Shown: one piece after another, positions 24,474-32,266 of the stretch | How the letters are laid out: each line of letters starts with the position of its first letter | Numbering within the stretch: position 1 is the stretch's first letter | NCBI RefSeq assembly: GCF_018129065.1 | Contig: NZ_JAAEDM010000010.1 | Location: 29,650 to 93,649 of the forward strand | Length of the DNA stretch: 64,000 bases | From: Neoroseomonas soli | GTDB lineage: Bacteria > Pseudomonadota > Alphaproteobacteria > Acetobacterales > Acetobacteraceae | Reading direction: 5' to 3' | Position numbers and translations under genes: made by a program | The notes under the pieces: generated by a model | Told to the model about the DNA's origin: nothing | Databases searched by the model: none | Seen by the model: the letters and a program-made list of their open reading frames with translations, nothing else

Positions 24474-26582
24474 ATGCACGACACCACGAACGCGGACGCG
24501 GGCCCCCTCGCGCCGGCGCCTGCGGCTGCGTCCTATCGACCTCCCATCGCTGGGCAGTTGATCGTGGCCCAGCGCGCCATCACCGCCCCTGCCACCGTCG
24601 ACCGCGCCGCCCGCACCGTCGACGTGGTGTGGAGCACCGGCGCGCGCGCCCGCAACTTCGTCCCGGCCCTCGGCCTCATCACCGAGGAGCTGGAGATGTC
24701 GCCCAATGCGGTGCGGATGGAGGCACTGCGCTCCGGCCGCGCCCCGGTGCTCGACACGCATCGCCGTGGCGGTGCGCGCGACGTGCTCGGCCGCGTTACC
24801 GCCGCCCGCCTCGAGCGCGGTCGCGGCTATGCCACGCTGCAGTTCAGCACCGCGGCCGACGTCGAGCCGGTCTGGCAGCGCATCGCTGACGGCACGCTGC
24901 GGGCGGTGAGCGTCGGCTATCGCGTGCATCGCTACGAGCCGCGGCCCGACACCGCCACCGGCGAGACCGTCCACCGCGCGGTGGACTGGGAACCTTTCGA
25001 GATCTCCGTCGTGCCGCTCCCGGTGGACCGCGATGCGGCGGTGCGTGGCGAGGCGCCGCAGGGCGCGCCCGCCATCGCCATCGAGCCTGCCCTGCCTGAC
25101 GAGGATCCACCCATGCCCGAGACGACGCCGGAAGCCCCGGCCACGCCGGCGCCGTCTGCGCCGCCCGCCACCCCGCCCCAGGAGACCACCGTGACCACCA
25201 GCCCCGCACCGGCCGCTCCGTCCGCGCCCGCCACGCCGCCCGAGCCGACCCGCGCCGCACCGGACCTCGACGCGGTCCGTGCCGAGGCCCAGCGCGCCGA
25301 ACGCGAGCGCATCGCCGGCATCGACGCCGCGGTCGAGGCCGCCCGCGCCCTGCTACCGGTGGATCGCATAACGCCGATCCGCGCCGAGGCGATCTCGACC
25401 GGCTGGACCGGCGACCAAGCCCGCCGCGCCCTGTTCGACGCCCTCGTCGCGCAGGGCCCGCGGCCGTCCGTTCCCGCTCGGCCGGAGACCGGCCCCGGCC
25501 ACGACGACCCGGCGCAGATCCTCGACGCCATGGCCGAGGCACTCGCCGCCCGTGCCATGGCCGGCTATCAGCCGCAGGGGGCGGGACGCCACGCCGAGTT
25601 CATGGGCTGGCGCCCCTCCGACATGCTGCGCGAACTGCTCGCCCGCCGTGGCGATCGCAACCCGCCCCGCAACCCGACCCTGCTCGCCGAGCGCGCCTTC
25701 CACACCACCTCTGACTTCCCGGCGCTCCTCTCCGCCGCCGCCAACAAGATGCTGCTCGCCGCCTACCAGCCCGCGCAGCCGACCTACCGCCAGATCTTCC
25801 TCCGGCGCGACTTCCGCGACTTCAAGCCGCATCGGCACCTGCGCGTCGGCGACTTCCCGACCCTGCTGCCGCTGCTGGAGAACGGCGAGATCCAGGCCGG
25901 GACGATGTCCGAGAGCCAGGAGATCGTGCTCCTGCAGACCTTCGCGCGCCGCATCCGGGTCACCCGGCCGATGCTGGTGAACGACGACCTGGGCGCCTTC
26001 ACCGACTTCGCCGCCGCCATCGGCCGGCGCGTCGCCGAGTTCGAGAACGCCACCGCCTACAACCTGCTGAACAGCGCCAATGGTGACGGCCCGACGCTGA
26101 CCACCGGCAGCGCGCCGGTGTTCGCCACCGGCGCCGCGCGGGCCAACAAGGCCAGCACTGGCACGGTGCTCGACACCTCGACCATCGGCGCCGGCCGCAC
26201 CGCCATCATGAAGCAGCGCACGCTGGACGGGCTGCCGATCTCGATGGGCCAGACCATGCGCCTGCTGGTCGGGCCGAACCTCGAACTCGCCGCGCGCCAG
26301 GCGACGGTGGTGGTGCAGGCGAGCGAGATCGGCAAGGCGAACGTCTTTGCCGGTTTCGTGCAGCCGGTAATCGAGCCGCTGATCCAGGCGAACCGCTGGT
26401 ACCTCTTCTCCGACCCGGGCGCGGCACCCGTCTACGTCTATGGCTACCTGAACGGGGCGGAGGGGCCGCAGGTGACCACCGGCCCGGTCCAGGGCGCCGA
26501 CGGCATCGAGGTCAGCGTGATCTTCGACTTCGGCGTCGGCGCCATCGACTGGCGCGGCGCCTGGTTCAACCCGGGCACCTGA
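24474..26582 (+). CDS. Prohead protease / major capsid protein fusion
   Basis: A 702-residue polyprotein. Residues 25-190 form an HK97-type (U35-like) prohead protease: VLDTHRRGG with the catalytic histidine, LQFSTAADVEPVW, and LRAVSVGYRVHRYE with the catalytic serine, then WEPFEISVVPLP. Residues 195-300 are a disordered, proline/alanine-rich stretch with a coiled helix (AQRAERERIAGID), the expected scaffold or delta region. Residues 340-702 are the capsid domain (RIRVTRPMLVNDDLGAFTDFAAAIGRR, EVSVIFDFGVGAIDWRGAW). Such fusions are known and release the capsid protein by self-cleavage. No separate scaffold gene is present. Confidence 0.9.
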   Translation: MHDTTNADAGPLAPAPAAASYRPPIAGQLIVAQRAITAPATVDRAARTVDVVWSTGARARNFVPALGLITEELEMSPNAVRMEALRSGRAPVLDTHRRGGARDVLGRVTAARLERGRGYATLQFSTAADVEPVWQRIADGTLRAVSVGYRVHRYEPRPDTATGETVHRAVDWEPFEISVVPLPVDRDAAVRGEAPQGAPAIAIEPALPDEDPPMPETTPEAPATPAPSAPPATPPQETTVTTSPAPAAPSAPATPPEPTRAAPDLDAVRAEAQRAERERIAGIDAAVEAARALLPVDRITPIRAEAISTGWTGDQARRALFDALVAQGPRPSVPARPETGPGHDDPAQILDAMAEALAARAMAGYQPQGAGRHAEFMGWRPSDMLRELLARRGDRNPPRNPTLLAERAFHTTSDFPALLSAAANKMLLAAYQPAQPTYRQIFLRRDFRDFKPHRHLRVGDFPTLLPLLENGEIQAGTMSESQEIVLLQTFARRIRVTRPMLVNDDLGAFTDFAAAIGRRVAEFENATAYNLLNSANGDGPTLTTGSAPVFATGAARANKASTGTVLDTSTIGAGRTAIMKQRTLDGLPISMGQTMRLLVGPNLELAARQATVVVQASEIGKANVFAGFVQPVIEPLIQANRWYLFSDPGAAPVYVYGYLNGAEGPQVTTGPVQGADGIEVSVIFDFGVGAIDWRGAWFNPGT

Positions 26583-26685
26583 GGACGAGGTAGTCGGGTG
26601 GTGCTGTGTGCGCTGACGATGGGCGAGGATTGTGGCGATCTCGCCCATCGCTAAGGTGCGAAAAGTAACCTTGGATTCGGCTGCC

Positions 26686-27417
26686 ATGCGCGTCGCCACT
26701 TGGAACATTAGGCATGGCGGCGCCGCCGGTGACGGACATCGCCGCGTTGTCGGCACGCTGCTGGGATTTGATGCCGACGTCCTCGTTGTTACGGAATTTC
26801 GCACGAACGACCGTGGTGCGGCGATCGTCGTGGCTCTTCAGAAAGCCGGGTACTACACCACCAACCCCGACTCGCCTCCCAACCGAAACTCAGTCCTCAT
26901 CGCCAGCCGAACGCCGATCGCGACAACCCAGTCGCTGGCGTCCTCGCTTCCCGATCCCTGGCGGCTGTGGATGGCGGACCTCGGATGGGGCCGTGTGACG
27001 GGCGTCTACATGCCGAACCAGGAGCGCAAGCTGCCGTACTGGGACAGCGTTATCAGTGCCGCATCCGGCCCCAACTCTCCATGCCTCTTGATCGGTGACT
27101 TCAACACCGGGCGCAACGATTTGGATAAGGCGGACAACGCGACCGCCCTCATCGGGGCCGAGTACATGGACCGCATCGGCGAGGTGGGCCTCATCGATCT
27201 CTGGCGATCGCGTCATCCCGATCGGCGCGAGTACTCCTGGTTCAGCACGCCGTGGAACAACGGCTTCCGCCTCGACCATGCCCTTGGGACCAGTCGCATC
27301 GCTGCGATGGTCACCGACTGCCGATACGATCACGCACCGCGTCTGGAACGCATTTCCGACCACTCGGCATTGATCGTCGAGTTGGCGGTGACCGGAACAG
27401 CGACCAACGCACGCTGA
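26686..27417 (+). CDS. Endonuclease/exonuclease/phosphatase (EEP) family protein, probable cargo
   Basis: A 243-residue EEP-fold enzyme, from the ATG at 26686 that gives the typical opening MRVATWNIRHGG (a GTG at 26632 is also open). Active-site residues are visible: N7, E37 in VVTEFRT, D138 and N140 in LIGDFN, the LDH motif near 197, and D225-H226 in ISDHSALIVE. The family includes DNases, phosphatases and lipid phosphatases acting through a divalent metal. Nothing like it is needed for capsid assembly. It lies between the capsid gene and the DUF2190 gene, followed by its own hairpin terminators, so it looks like an inserted cargo gene. The substrate is unknown. Confidence 0.8.
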   Translation: MRVATWNIRHGGAAGDGHRRVVGTLLGFDADVLVVTEFRTNDRGAAIVVALQKAGYYTTNPDSPPNRNSVLIASRTPIATTQSLASSLPDPWRLWMADLGWGRVTGVYMPNQERKLPYWDSVISAASGPNSPCLLIGDFNTGRNDLDKADNATALIGAEYMDRIGEVGLIDLWRSRHPDRREYSWFSTPWNNGFRLDHALGTSRIAAMVTDCRYDHAPRLERISDHSALIVELAVTGTATNAR

Positions 27418-27425
27418 ACTTTGAA

Positions 27426-27496
27426 CCGGCGCCATGGGGGCGCCGGCCATTTCGAGACATCGCAGAACCAAGCACGGGGCGCCCTTTCGGGCGCCC
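27426..27496 (+). terminator. Two consecutive hairpins after the EEP gene
   Basis: CCGGCGCC (27426-27433) pairs with GGCGCCGG (27439-27446). Thirty bases on, GGGCGCCC (27477-27484) pairs with GGGCGCCC (27489-27496) around TTTC and is followed by TTCGTGTTT. The second has the look of an intrinsic terminator. Both lie between the EEP gene and the DUF2190 gene. Confidence 0.6.
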
Positions 27497-27524
27497 TTCG
27501 TGTTTCCGAGGAGTTTTCATCACC

Positions 27525-27875
27525 ATGCGCAACTGCATCCGCACCGACGCCCGCTCTGTCCCGATGGTGGTGCCCTATGCCGGCGGGATCCTCTCCGGCC
27601 AGGGCATGATGGTCGGCGCCTTCTTTGGAGTGGCAGCGTCCGACGCCGCCCAAAACGCCAGCGTCGAGTGTGAGACCCGGGGCGAGTTCGAGCTGACCAA
27701 GGAGCCCTCGCTCGCCATCAGCCAGGGCGCGCGGGTGTTCTGGGACAACACCAACCGCCGTATCACCACCACCGCCACCGGCAACTTTCAGGTCGGGCTC
27801 TGCACCGTTGCGGCGCTGGCGGCCGATGCCACGGTGCGGGTGATGCTCGCCCGCGTGCCGGCCTCGGGGGCGTGA
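27525..27875 (+). CDS. DUF2190 capsid-associated protein
   Basis: A 116-residue protein, from the ATG at 27525. The signature is clear: VPMVVPYAGGILSGQGMMVGAFFGVAASDAAQNASVECETRGEFELTKEPS, then FWDNTNRRITTTATGNFQVGL. DUF2190 proteins are small trimeric beta proteins that decorate or cement phage capsids, standing in for lambda gpD. The gene normally follows the major capsid gene directly; here the EEP gene separates them. GAGGAG lies upstream at a rather long distance. Its stop overlaps the endolysin start (TGATG). Confidence 0.85.
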   Translation: MRNCIRTDARSVPMVVPYAGGILSGQGMMVGAFFGVAASDAAQNASVECETRGEFELTKEPSLAISQGARVFWDNTNRRITTTATGNFQVGLCTVAALAADATVRVMLARVPASGA

Positions 27876-28273
27876 TGGCTGCGCTGCTGCCGCGCGACCA
27901 CGTGCGGCTCGAGGGCGTGCATCGCGACCTGGTGCGCGTCGTCGAACGGGCCCGCCAAGCGGTGCCCTTCATCGTCACCGAGGGGCTGCGCTCCCGCGAG
28001 CGGCAGGCGCGGCTGGTCGCGATCGGTGCCTCGCGCACCATGAACAGCCGGCACCTCACCGGCCACGCCGTCGATCTGGCCTACTGGCTCGACGACGGCG
28101 ACGGTGCGGTGGAGCAGGGCGAGATCCGCTGGGATTGGTCCCTGTACGAGCAGATCGGCGCGGCGATGAAGGCTGCGGCGAAAGAGCTCGGTGTGGCGAT
28201 CGTCTGGGGCGGCGACTGGCCCTCCTTTCGCGACGGCCCGCACTTCGAGCTCGACCGCACGGCCTATCCCTGA
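27875..28273 (+). CDS. M15-family peptidase endolysin
   Basis: A 132-residue zinc peptidase of the M15 (VanY/L-alanoyl-D-glutamate peptidase) kind. The ligand set is seen as H and D in SRHLTGHAVDLAYW and the final H in FRDGPHFEL. The segment FIVTEGLRSRERQARLVAIGASRT is the substrate-groove part typical of phage enzymes. It cleaves the stem peptide of peptidoglycan to release progeny. There is no signal peptide, so export depends on a holin, and one is encoded at 29144. It heads a small lysis block within the head-tail genes. Confidence 0.87.
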   Translation: MAALLPRDHVRLEGVHRDLVRVVERARQAVPFIVTEGLRSRERQARLVAIGASRTMNSRHLTGHAVDLAYWLDDGDGAVEQGEIRWDWSLYEQIGAAMKAAAKELGVAIVWGGDWPSFRDGPHFELDRTAYP

Positions 28274-28662
28274 TGGGCGCGGCCATCCTTGCGCTGCTCG
28301 GCCGGCACGCCGTGCCGATCGGTCTGGCAGCAGCCGTTGCCATGATGGCGCTGACCGCCTGGCACTTCCGATCGCAGCGCGACGCCGCCCGGCTGGATGC
28401 CGCGACGGCCACGCGCACCGCCGAGGCCAATGCGGCCGCGCTGGCCCGCGCCACCGCCGAGCACGCGCGCCACATCGTCGCGCTGACCGGCGAGGCCGAG
28501 CGCGCCCGCGCCCAGGCCGTGCGCCTCGGCGCCAACCTGGAGGCTCTGCGCCGTGACCCGAGCCACGCGATGGGCGCTGCCCCTGTGCTGCGCGATGCTG
28601 TTGAGCGCCTGCGCGGGAACCGCACCGCCGGAGATCCGGCTGTTGCCGCTCCGCCTCCCTGA
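28273..28662 (+). CDS. Inner-membrane spanin subunit (Rz-like)
   Basis: A 129-residue protein with one N-terminal membrane segment (HAVPIGLAAAVAMMALTAW) and a long alanine-rich coiled coil rich in A, E and R. It ends in a proline/alanine tail. This is the layout of i-spanins, which span the periplasm and fuse the membranes with an outer-membrane partner at lysis. The gene follows the endolysin (TGATG), and the partner's gene is embedded in its 3' part, as in lambda Rz/Rz1. Confidence 0.78.
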   Translation: MGAAILALLGRHAVPIGLAAAVAMMALTAWHFRSQRDAARLDAATATRTAEANAAALARATAEHARHIVALTGEAERARAQAVRLGANLEALRRDPSHAMGAAPVLRDAVERLRGNRTAGDPAVAAPPP

Positions 28663-28828
28663 CGCGCTGCTGGTCTGCGCGGCGGCGCCGGCGCTTCCCA
28701 ACGCAGACCGGCTCACGCAGGGCCAAGTGGCGGAGCTGCTGCTCGCCTATGACGCGGCCCATGCCGACTGCGCCGGGCGGCTCGCCGCGGTGCGGCGGCT
28801 CAACCCGGCCGACGGGGGCGAGCGGTGA
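28553..28828 (+). CDS. Outer-membrane lipoprotein spanin subunit (Rz1-like), embedded in Rz
   Basis: A 91-residue protein starting at a GTG at 28553 in the +1 frame inside the Rz-like gene, overlapping it by 110 bases. It has a lipoprotein signal peptide with lipobox LLSAC (MLLSACAGTAPPE), so the mature lipoprotein starts at a cysteine near residue 20. The mature part is short and proline-containing, as in o-spanins. Overlapping-frame architecture is the strongest evidence. It would bridge to the Rz coiled coil to complete outer-membrane disruption. Confidence 0.8.
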   Translation: MTRATRWALPLCCAMLLSACAGTAPPEIRLLPLRLPDALLVCAAAPALPNADRLTQGQVAELLLAYDAAHADCAGRLAAVRRLNPADGGER

Positions 28829-29133
28829 ACGCCTTCGCCGATGCGATGACGGCGCTGGTCGCCGATCCGAACCTCGGCACCGAGGCGGTCTATCGGCAGG
28901 GCGGTACGGGCGCGCCCGTCGCCGTCAGGGTGCTGCGGTCTTCCCCGGACCGTGTCGCCGATGCCTTCGGTACCGAGATCCTCGCGGCCACCGACATCCT
29001 CTCCATCGCCATCACCGTCCTGCCCGACGTCGCCGCCGGCGACAGCTTCGCCCTCGGCCCTGACCTGCTCACCGTGACCCATGCCGAGCGTGACGCCTCC
29101 GGCACCGCCTGGCGCGTGCTCTGCCAGCGATAG
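28825..29133 (+). CDS. Head-tail completion protein candidate (102 aa, gpFII-like)
   Basis: A 102-residue beta-rich protein whose GTG start at 28825 overlaps the spanin stop. Segments APVAVRVLRSSPDRV, DILSIAITVLPDVAAGDSFAL and LLTVTHAERDASGTAWRVL suggest the OB-like barrel of lambda gpFII-type connectors. Size and location before the tail genes agree. No specific motif proves it. Confidence 0.55.
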   Translation: MNAFADAMTALVADPNLGTEAVYRQGGTGAPVAVRVLRSSPDRVADAFGTEILAATDILSIAITVLPDVAAGDSFALGPDLLTVTHAERDASGTAWRVLCQR

Positions 29134-29143
29134 GAATCCCGCC

Positions 29144-29464
29144 ATGCCGCAGAACGCCCTGACCCTGCTGGAGATCCTGCGCGACCTGCTGCTCGGTGCC
29201 GCCGCCGGCCTCGCCGGCGGCTTCGTGCGCTGGAACAACCCCGAGCGTCGGCGTTTTGGCTGGTGCCTCGCGTGGGAGGTGCCCTCCGCCGCGCTGGTCG
29301 GCAGTGCCGGCTATGCCCTCGGCGGCTTCCTCGAGCTCAACGAGTACGGCCGGTTCCTCTTTGCCTTCGTGTTCGGCTACCTCGGCCAGGCCGCGCTGCA
29401 CGACCTTGCGGTCGCTATCATCCGCCACCGCACCGGTCTGCCGCCGGGCGGCGGCACGCCGTGA
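29144..29464 (+). CDS. Holin-like membrane protein (LydA/holin type)
   Basis: A 106-residue protein from the ATG at 29144. Three hydrophobic segments are visible: LLLGAAAGLAGGFV, AALVGSAGYALGGFL and FLFAFVFGYLGQAAL. Charged residues sit between them and a short basic end (IRHRTG) follows. Three helices and about 100 residues are standard for class I and LydA-type holins, which time lysis by making membrane holes for the endolysin. It sits close to the endolysin and spanin genes. The next gene overlaps its stop (GTGA). Confidence 0.7.
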   Translation: MPQNALTLLEILRDLLLGAAAGLAGGFVRWNNPERRRFGWCLAWEVPSAALVGSAGYALGGFLELNEYGRFLFAFVFGYLGQAALHDLAVAIIRHRTGLPPGGGTP

Positions 29465-30189
29465 GGCTCGCGGTCCGCATCGTCGGCGACCTGCGGCAGC
29501 TTCTCGCCGCCGAGGTCCGCGCCAGCGAGCGCGCGGCGATGACGGCGATCCGCGCCGAGACCGAGCAGGTGAAGCAGGAGCTGCGGCGGCAGGTGACCAG
29601 CAGCTTCGGCGGCAACGCGAGGGGGATCGCCAATGCCTGGCGCTCGCAGGTCTTCCCGCGGTCGGGGCAGTCGCTGCGTCCCGCCGGGTTGGTCTGGACC
29701 AAGGTGCCAAACGTCATCGATGCCTTCGAGCGCGGTGCGCTGATCCGCGCCAAGGGCGGGCGGAAGTTTCTCGCCATCCCGACCGGCTTCAACGCGGCAC
29801 GAGGACGCCGCGGCCGCGGCGAGAAGGGGCTGCGTGTCACGCCGGCGCAGATAGTCGCCTCCGGCCAAGGATTCTTGCGGCCGTTCCAGTCGGGCCGAGG
29901 CTTCGTGTGGTGTCTGCCGCTGCGCCAGGGTGAGCAGACCGGCCGGCGGCGCCGCACCCGGCTCGTCGCCGGCGGCCTCACCGAGATCGGCACCGGCAAC
30001 CGCAAGGGCCGTGAGGCCTGGGCGCGCGGCATGCTCCAGCGCGGCATGGTGCCGATGTTCCTGCTGCTGCCGCAGGTGAAGCTCGCCAAGCGGCTGGACG
30101 TGAAGGGCGCTGCCGAGCGCGGCCTGCGCCGACTGCCCGCCCGCTTCGTCGCGGCCTGGGAGCGCGAGAGTCGGGGATCGGCGCCGTGA
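29461..30189 (+). CDS. DUF6441-like minor tail protein (gpZ-position)
   Basis: A 242-residue protein from the GTG at 29461, overlapping the holin stop. The opening LAVRIVGDLRQLLAAEVRASERAAMTAI and the segments SSFGGNARGIANAWRSQVFPRSGQSLRPAGLVWTK and VIDAFERGALIRA match DUF6441, which sits at the position of lambda Z in alphaproteobacterial phages. The protein is basic with arginine-rich loops. It probably takes part in tail completion or joining. The stop overlaps the next start. Confidence 0.72.
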   Translation: MRLAVRIVGDLRQLLAAEVRASERAAMTAIRAETEQVKQELRRQVTSSFGGNARGIANAWRSQVFPRSGQSLRPAGLVWTKVPNVIDAFERGALIRAKGGRKFLAIPTGFNAARGRRGRGEKGLRVTPAQIVASGQGFLRPFQSGRGFVWCLPLRQGEQTGRRRRTRLVAGGLTEIGTGNRKGREAWARGMLQRGMVPMFLLLPQVKLAKRLDVKGAAERGLRRLPARFVAAWERESRGSAP

Positions 30190-30632
30190 GCATACGCGAG
30201 GCCGCGATCGCGGCGCTGCACGGCCGGCTGGCGGCGGCACTTGCGCCCAGGAACCCTGCGCCTCTGGTACTGCGCGGCGAGACCGTGCCGCAGCGCCTGC
30301 CACCGGGCGGCCTCGTTGTCATCCGCGACGGCGAGACCATCGACGAGACGGCGATCCTGTCGCCGCTCGCCTGGGCCATCGAGCACCGTGCCGAGGTCGA
30401 GGTCACCGTCGGCGGCGTGACGCCGGCGGCCCGGACGGCGCTGTTCGACGCTCTGCTGGTGGACATCGCTGCCGCCATCACCGCCGACCGCACGCTTGGC
30501 GGTGCGGTGGAGTGGGCGCAGCCCGGTGCGCCCGACTTCGAGGACGTCGAGTTCGAGGGCGCCGCTGCAGCACGCGCTGCTTCCGTCCCCGTCGCGCTGT
30601 TCTTCACCGTCGCCGGCTCGCCGCTGGCCTGA
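30186..30632 (+). CDS. Tail terminator-like protein (gpU position)
   Basis: A 148-residue protein from the GTG at 30186. It has the alpha/beta pattern of tail terminators: an N-terminal helix (IREAAIAALHGRLAAAL), strands PPGGLVVIRDGE and HRAEVEVTVGG, and a final strand SVPVALFFTV. It lies between the DUF6441 gene and the tail-tube gene, exactly where lambda U lies. It would cap the tail tube and join it to the head. The call rests on size, fold pattern and order. Confidence 0.65.
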   Translation: MSIREAAIAALHGRLAAALAPRNPAPLVLRGETVPQRLPPGGLVVIRDGETIDETAILSPLAWAIEHRAEVEVTVGGVTPAARTALFDALLVDIAAAITADRTLGGAVEWAQPGAPDFEDVEFEGAAAARAASVPVALFFTVAGSPLA

Positions 30633-30666
30633 CGCTTCTCCCTCTCGCTGATCCCGGAGACCACCG

Positions 30667-31623
30667 ATGCCCCGTGCCATCGGCGCCAATTGCCGTCTGC
30701 TCATGATCCCCGAGGCGACCTACGGCACCGCGCCCGCGGGCGACTGGCTGCGCATGCCGTTCCTCTCCTGCGACCTCGGCGCCGAGCAGCCGCTGCTCGA
30801 TGCCGATGTCATCGGCGTCGGCAGCAGTCGCGATCCGGCCGCGCCCTTCCTCGACACCGTCACCGTGCAGGGCCAGGCGGTGGTGCCGGTGGACCTCAAC
30901 AACATCGGCCACTGGCTGCGCCTGTTGCTCGGCCCGCCGACCACCACCGGCACCAGCCCGAACTTCATCCACAGCTTCGGCTCGGGCGCGGCGGCGCTGC
31001 CGTCGAACAGTATCGAGATCGGCTACCCCGACGTCCCGAACTACGATCTCTGCACCGGCGTGCGGGCCGACACGCTGGAGATCGACTTCTCGCCGACCGG
31101 CCCCGCCACGGCGACCTTCGGGCTGATGGGGCAGGGCTCGACGCGCGGCGCATCGAGCTCGGGCGGCACGCCGACCAGCGCCGCCTACAACGCCTTCAAC
31201 AAGGCGCAGGGGGCGATCAGCCGGAATGGCTCGGCACTCGCCCAGGTGACCGGGGCACGCATGACCTACGCCAACGGCATGGAGATGGTGCGCACCATCC
31301 GCGCCGATCGGAAGGTGGAGGGCGTGGATCCCGGCATCGCGCGCGCCACTGGCCAGATCACCGCGCGCTTCGCGGACACCACGCTGCTGACGCAGGCGCA
31401 GAACAACGCGTCGGCGGAGTTCGCCTTCAGCTACACGATCGATGCGAACCGCAGCCTCACGTTCACTCTGCATGAGGTCTACCTGGCGCTGGCCAAGACA
31501 CCGGTTGAAGGGCCGGGCGGCGTCGAGGCGAGCTTCGACATCCGGGCAGCCTACAACGCCGCGGCGACGCGGATGATGACCGCGGTGCTGCAGAACCAGC
31601 AGGCGGGGACGGCGTACGCGTGA
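30667..31623 (+). CDS. Major tail tube protein
   Basis: A 318-residue protein behind GGAGACCACCG. The family pattern is clear: MPRAIGANCRLLMIPEATYGTAPAG, LDTVTVQGQAVVPVDLNNIGHWLRLLLG, IEIGYPDVPNYDLCTGVRADTLEI and AEFAFSYTIDANRSLTFTLHEVYL. These are the alternating strands of phage tail-tube (gpV-like) proteins. The rest carries a serine/glycine-rich loop near TRGASSSGG. It assembles the tail tube around the tape-measure protein. In lambda it is followed directly by the tail chaperone gene; here a 2.2-kb reverse-strand insertion intervenes. Confidence 0.85.
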   Translation: MPRAIGANCRLLMIPEATYGTAPAGDWLRMPFLSCDLGAEQPLLDADVIGVGSSRDPAAPFLDTVTVQGQAVVPVDLNNIGHWLRLLLGPPTTTGTSPNFIHSFGSGAAALPSNSIEIGYPDVPNYDLCTGVRADTLEIDFSPTGPATATFGLMGQGSTRGASSSGGTPTSAAYNAFNKAQGAISRNGSALAQVTGARMTYANGMEMVRTIRADRKVEGVDPGIARATGQITARFADTTLLTQAQNNASAEFAFSYTIDANRSLTFTLHEVYLALAKTPVEGPGGVEASFDIRAAYNAAATRMMTAVLQNQQAGTAYA

Positions 31624-31654
31624 GGTCTATCGCGATTCTTGAGGATGACGCTCG

Positions 31655-32218
31655 CTAAAGCAGGCGCGGCCCATTGGAATCCATCGTCCAGATTGGTTTA
31701 TCAGGGAAGGCCGTGCGCACCTCGGCGAGGCAGATGCGCTTTGGGGCGATGATTGTTTCTGTTCCCCAGGGCAATTCGCATTGGGCCTTGTGCCGGACCT
31801 CGATGTTTGCCGGATCTTCTATGAACAATCCTACCGGCTTGGCACCACGCACCCGCCATTCGTTATACGACCCCGGCGCGACCCGATTGAGCGACGCATC
31901 GAACGATGCGGCCGACAACAGTTCACCTAGTGAGTGATTGTTGCTCCCTTCGGCGTATGCGCCGGCATCGTCGTGATAGACGCGCAGCACGTCCTCGGCG
32001 GTCCTGGGTTCAAGCACCACTCCGACCGATCCTACTACCTTCATTCGATGCCCCGGGGTTAGCACTGAGCAGGAAAGCGGCCACGCTTCCTGCTCAGCGA
32101 ACACTTGCCGGAGATCGGTTGGATAGACCAGCTCACCGCGCATGGCCGCGTGATGCGAAAAGTGCACGATCAGCGCCTGCCGCGCCTTGAGTCGTGCGCG
32201 GAGTTCATCGTAGGTCAT
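31655..32218 (-). CDS. Unknown 187-residue protein, partner of the HNH gene
   Basis: A leftward gene 48 nt downstream of the HNH gene and probably cotranscribed with it. The protein has a conserved-looking opening (ALIVHFSHHAAMRGELVYPTDL), then SCSVLTPGHRMKVVGSVGVVLEP, YNEWRVRGAKPVGLFIEDP and FPDKPIWTMDSNGP. There is no signal peptide or membrane segment. The HFSHHA motif could bind metal. I recognise no family. Base composition is clearly less GC-rich than the phage genes on either side, a sign of transfer. Pairing with a nuclease gene suggests defence, immunity to the nuclease, or a co-effector; none can be chosen from sequence. Confidence 0.72.
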   Translation of the reverse strand: MTYDELRARLKARQALIVHFSHHAAMRGELVYPTDLRQVFAEQEAWPLSCSVLTPGHRMKVVGSVGVVLEPRTAEDVLRVYHDDAGAYAEGSNNHSLGELLSAASFDASLNRVAPGSYNEWRVRGAKPVGLFIEDPANIEVRHKAQCELPWGTETIIAPKRICLAEVRTAFPDKPIWTMDSNGPRLL

Positions 32219-32266
32219 GGCGCCCAGTCCCCGTGCGCATCGCCGCGTAGATCGTCGAGCCCGGGT

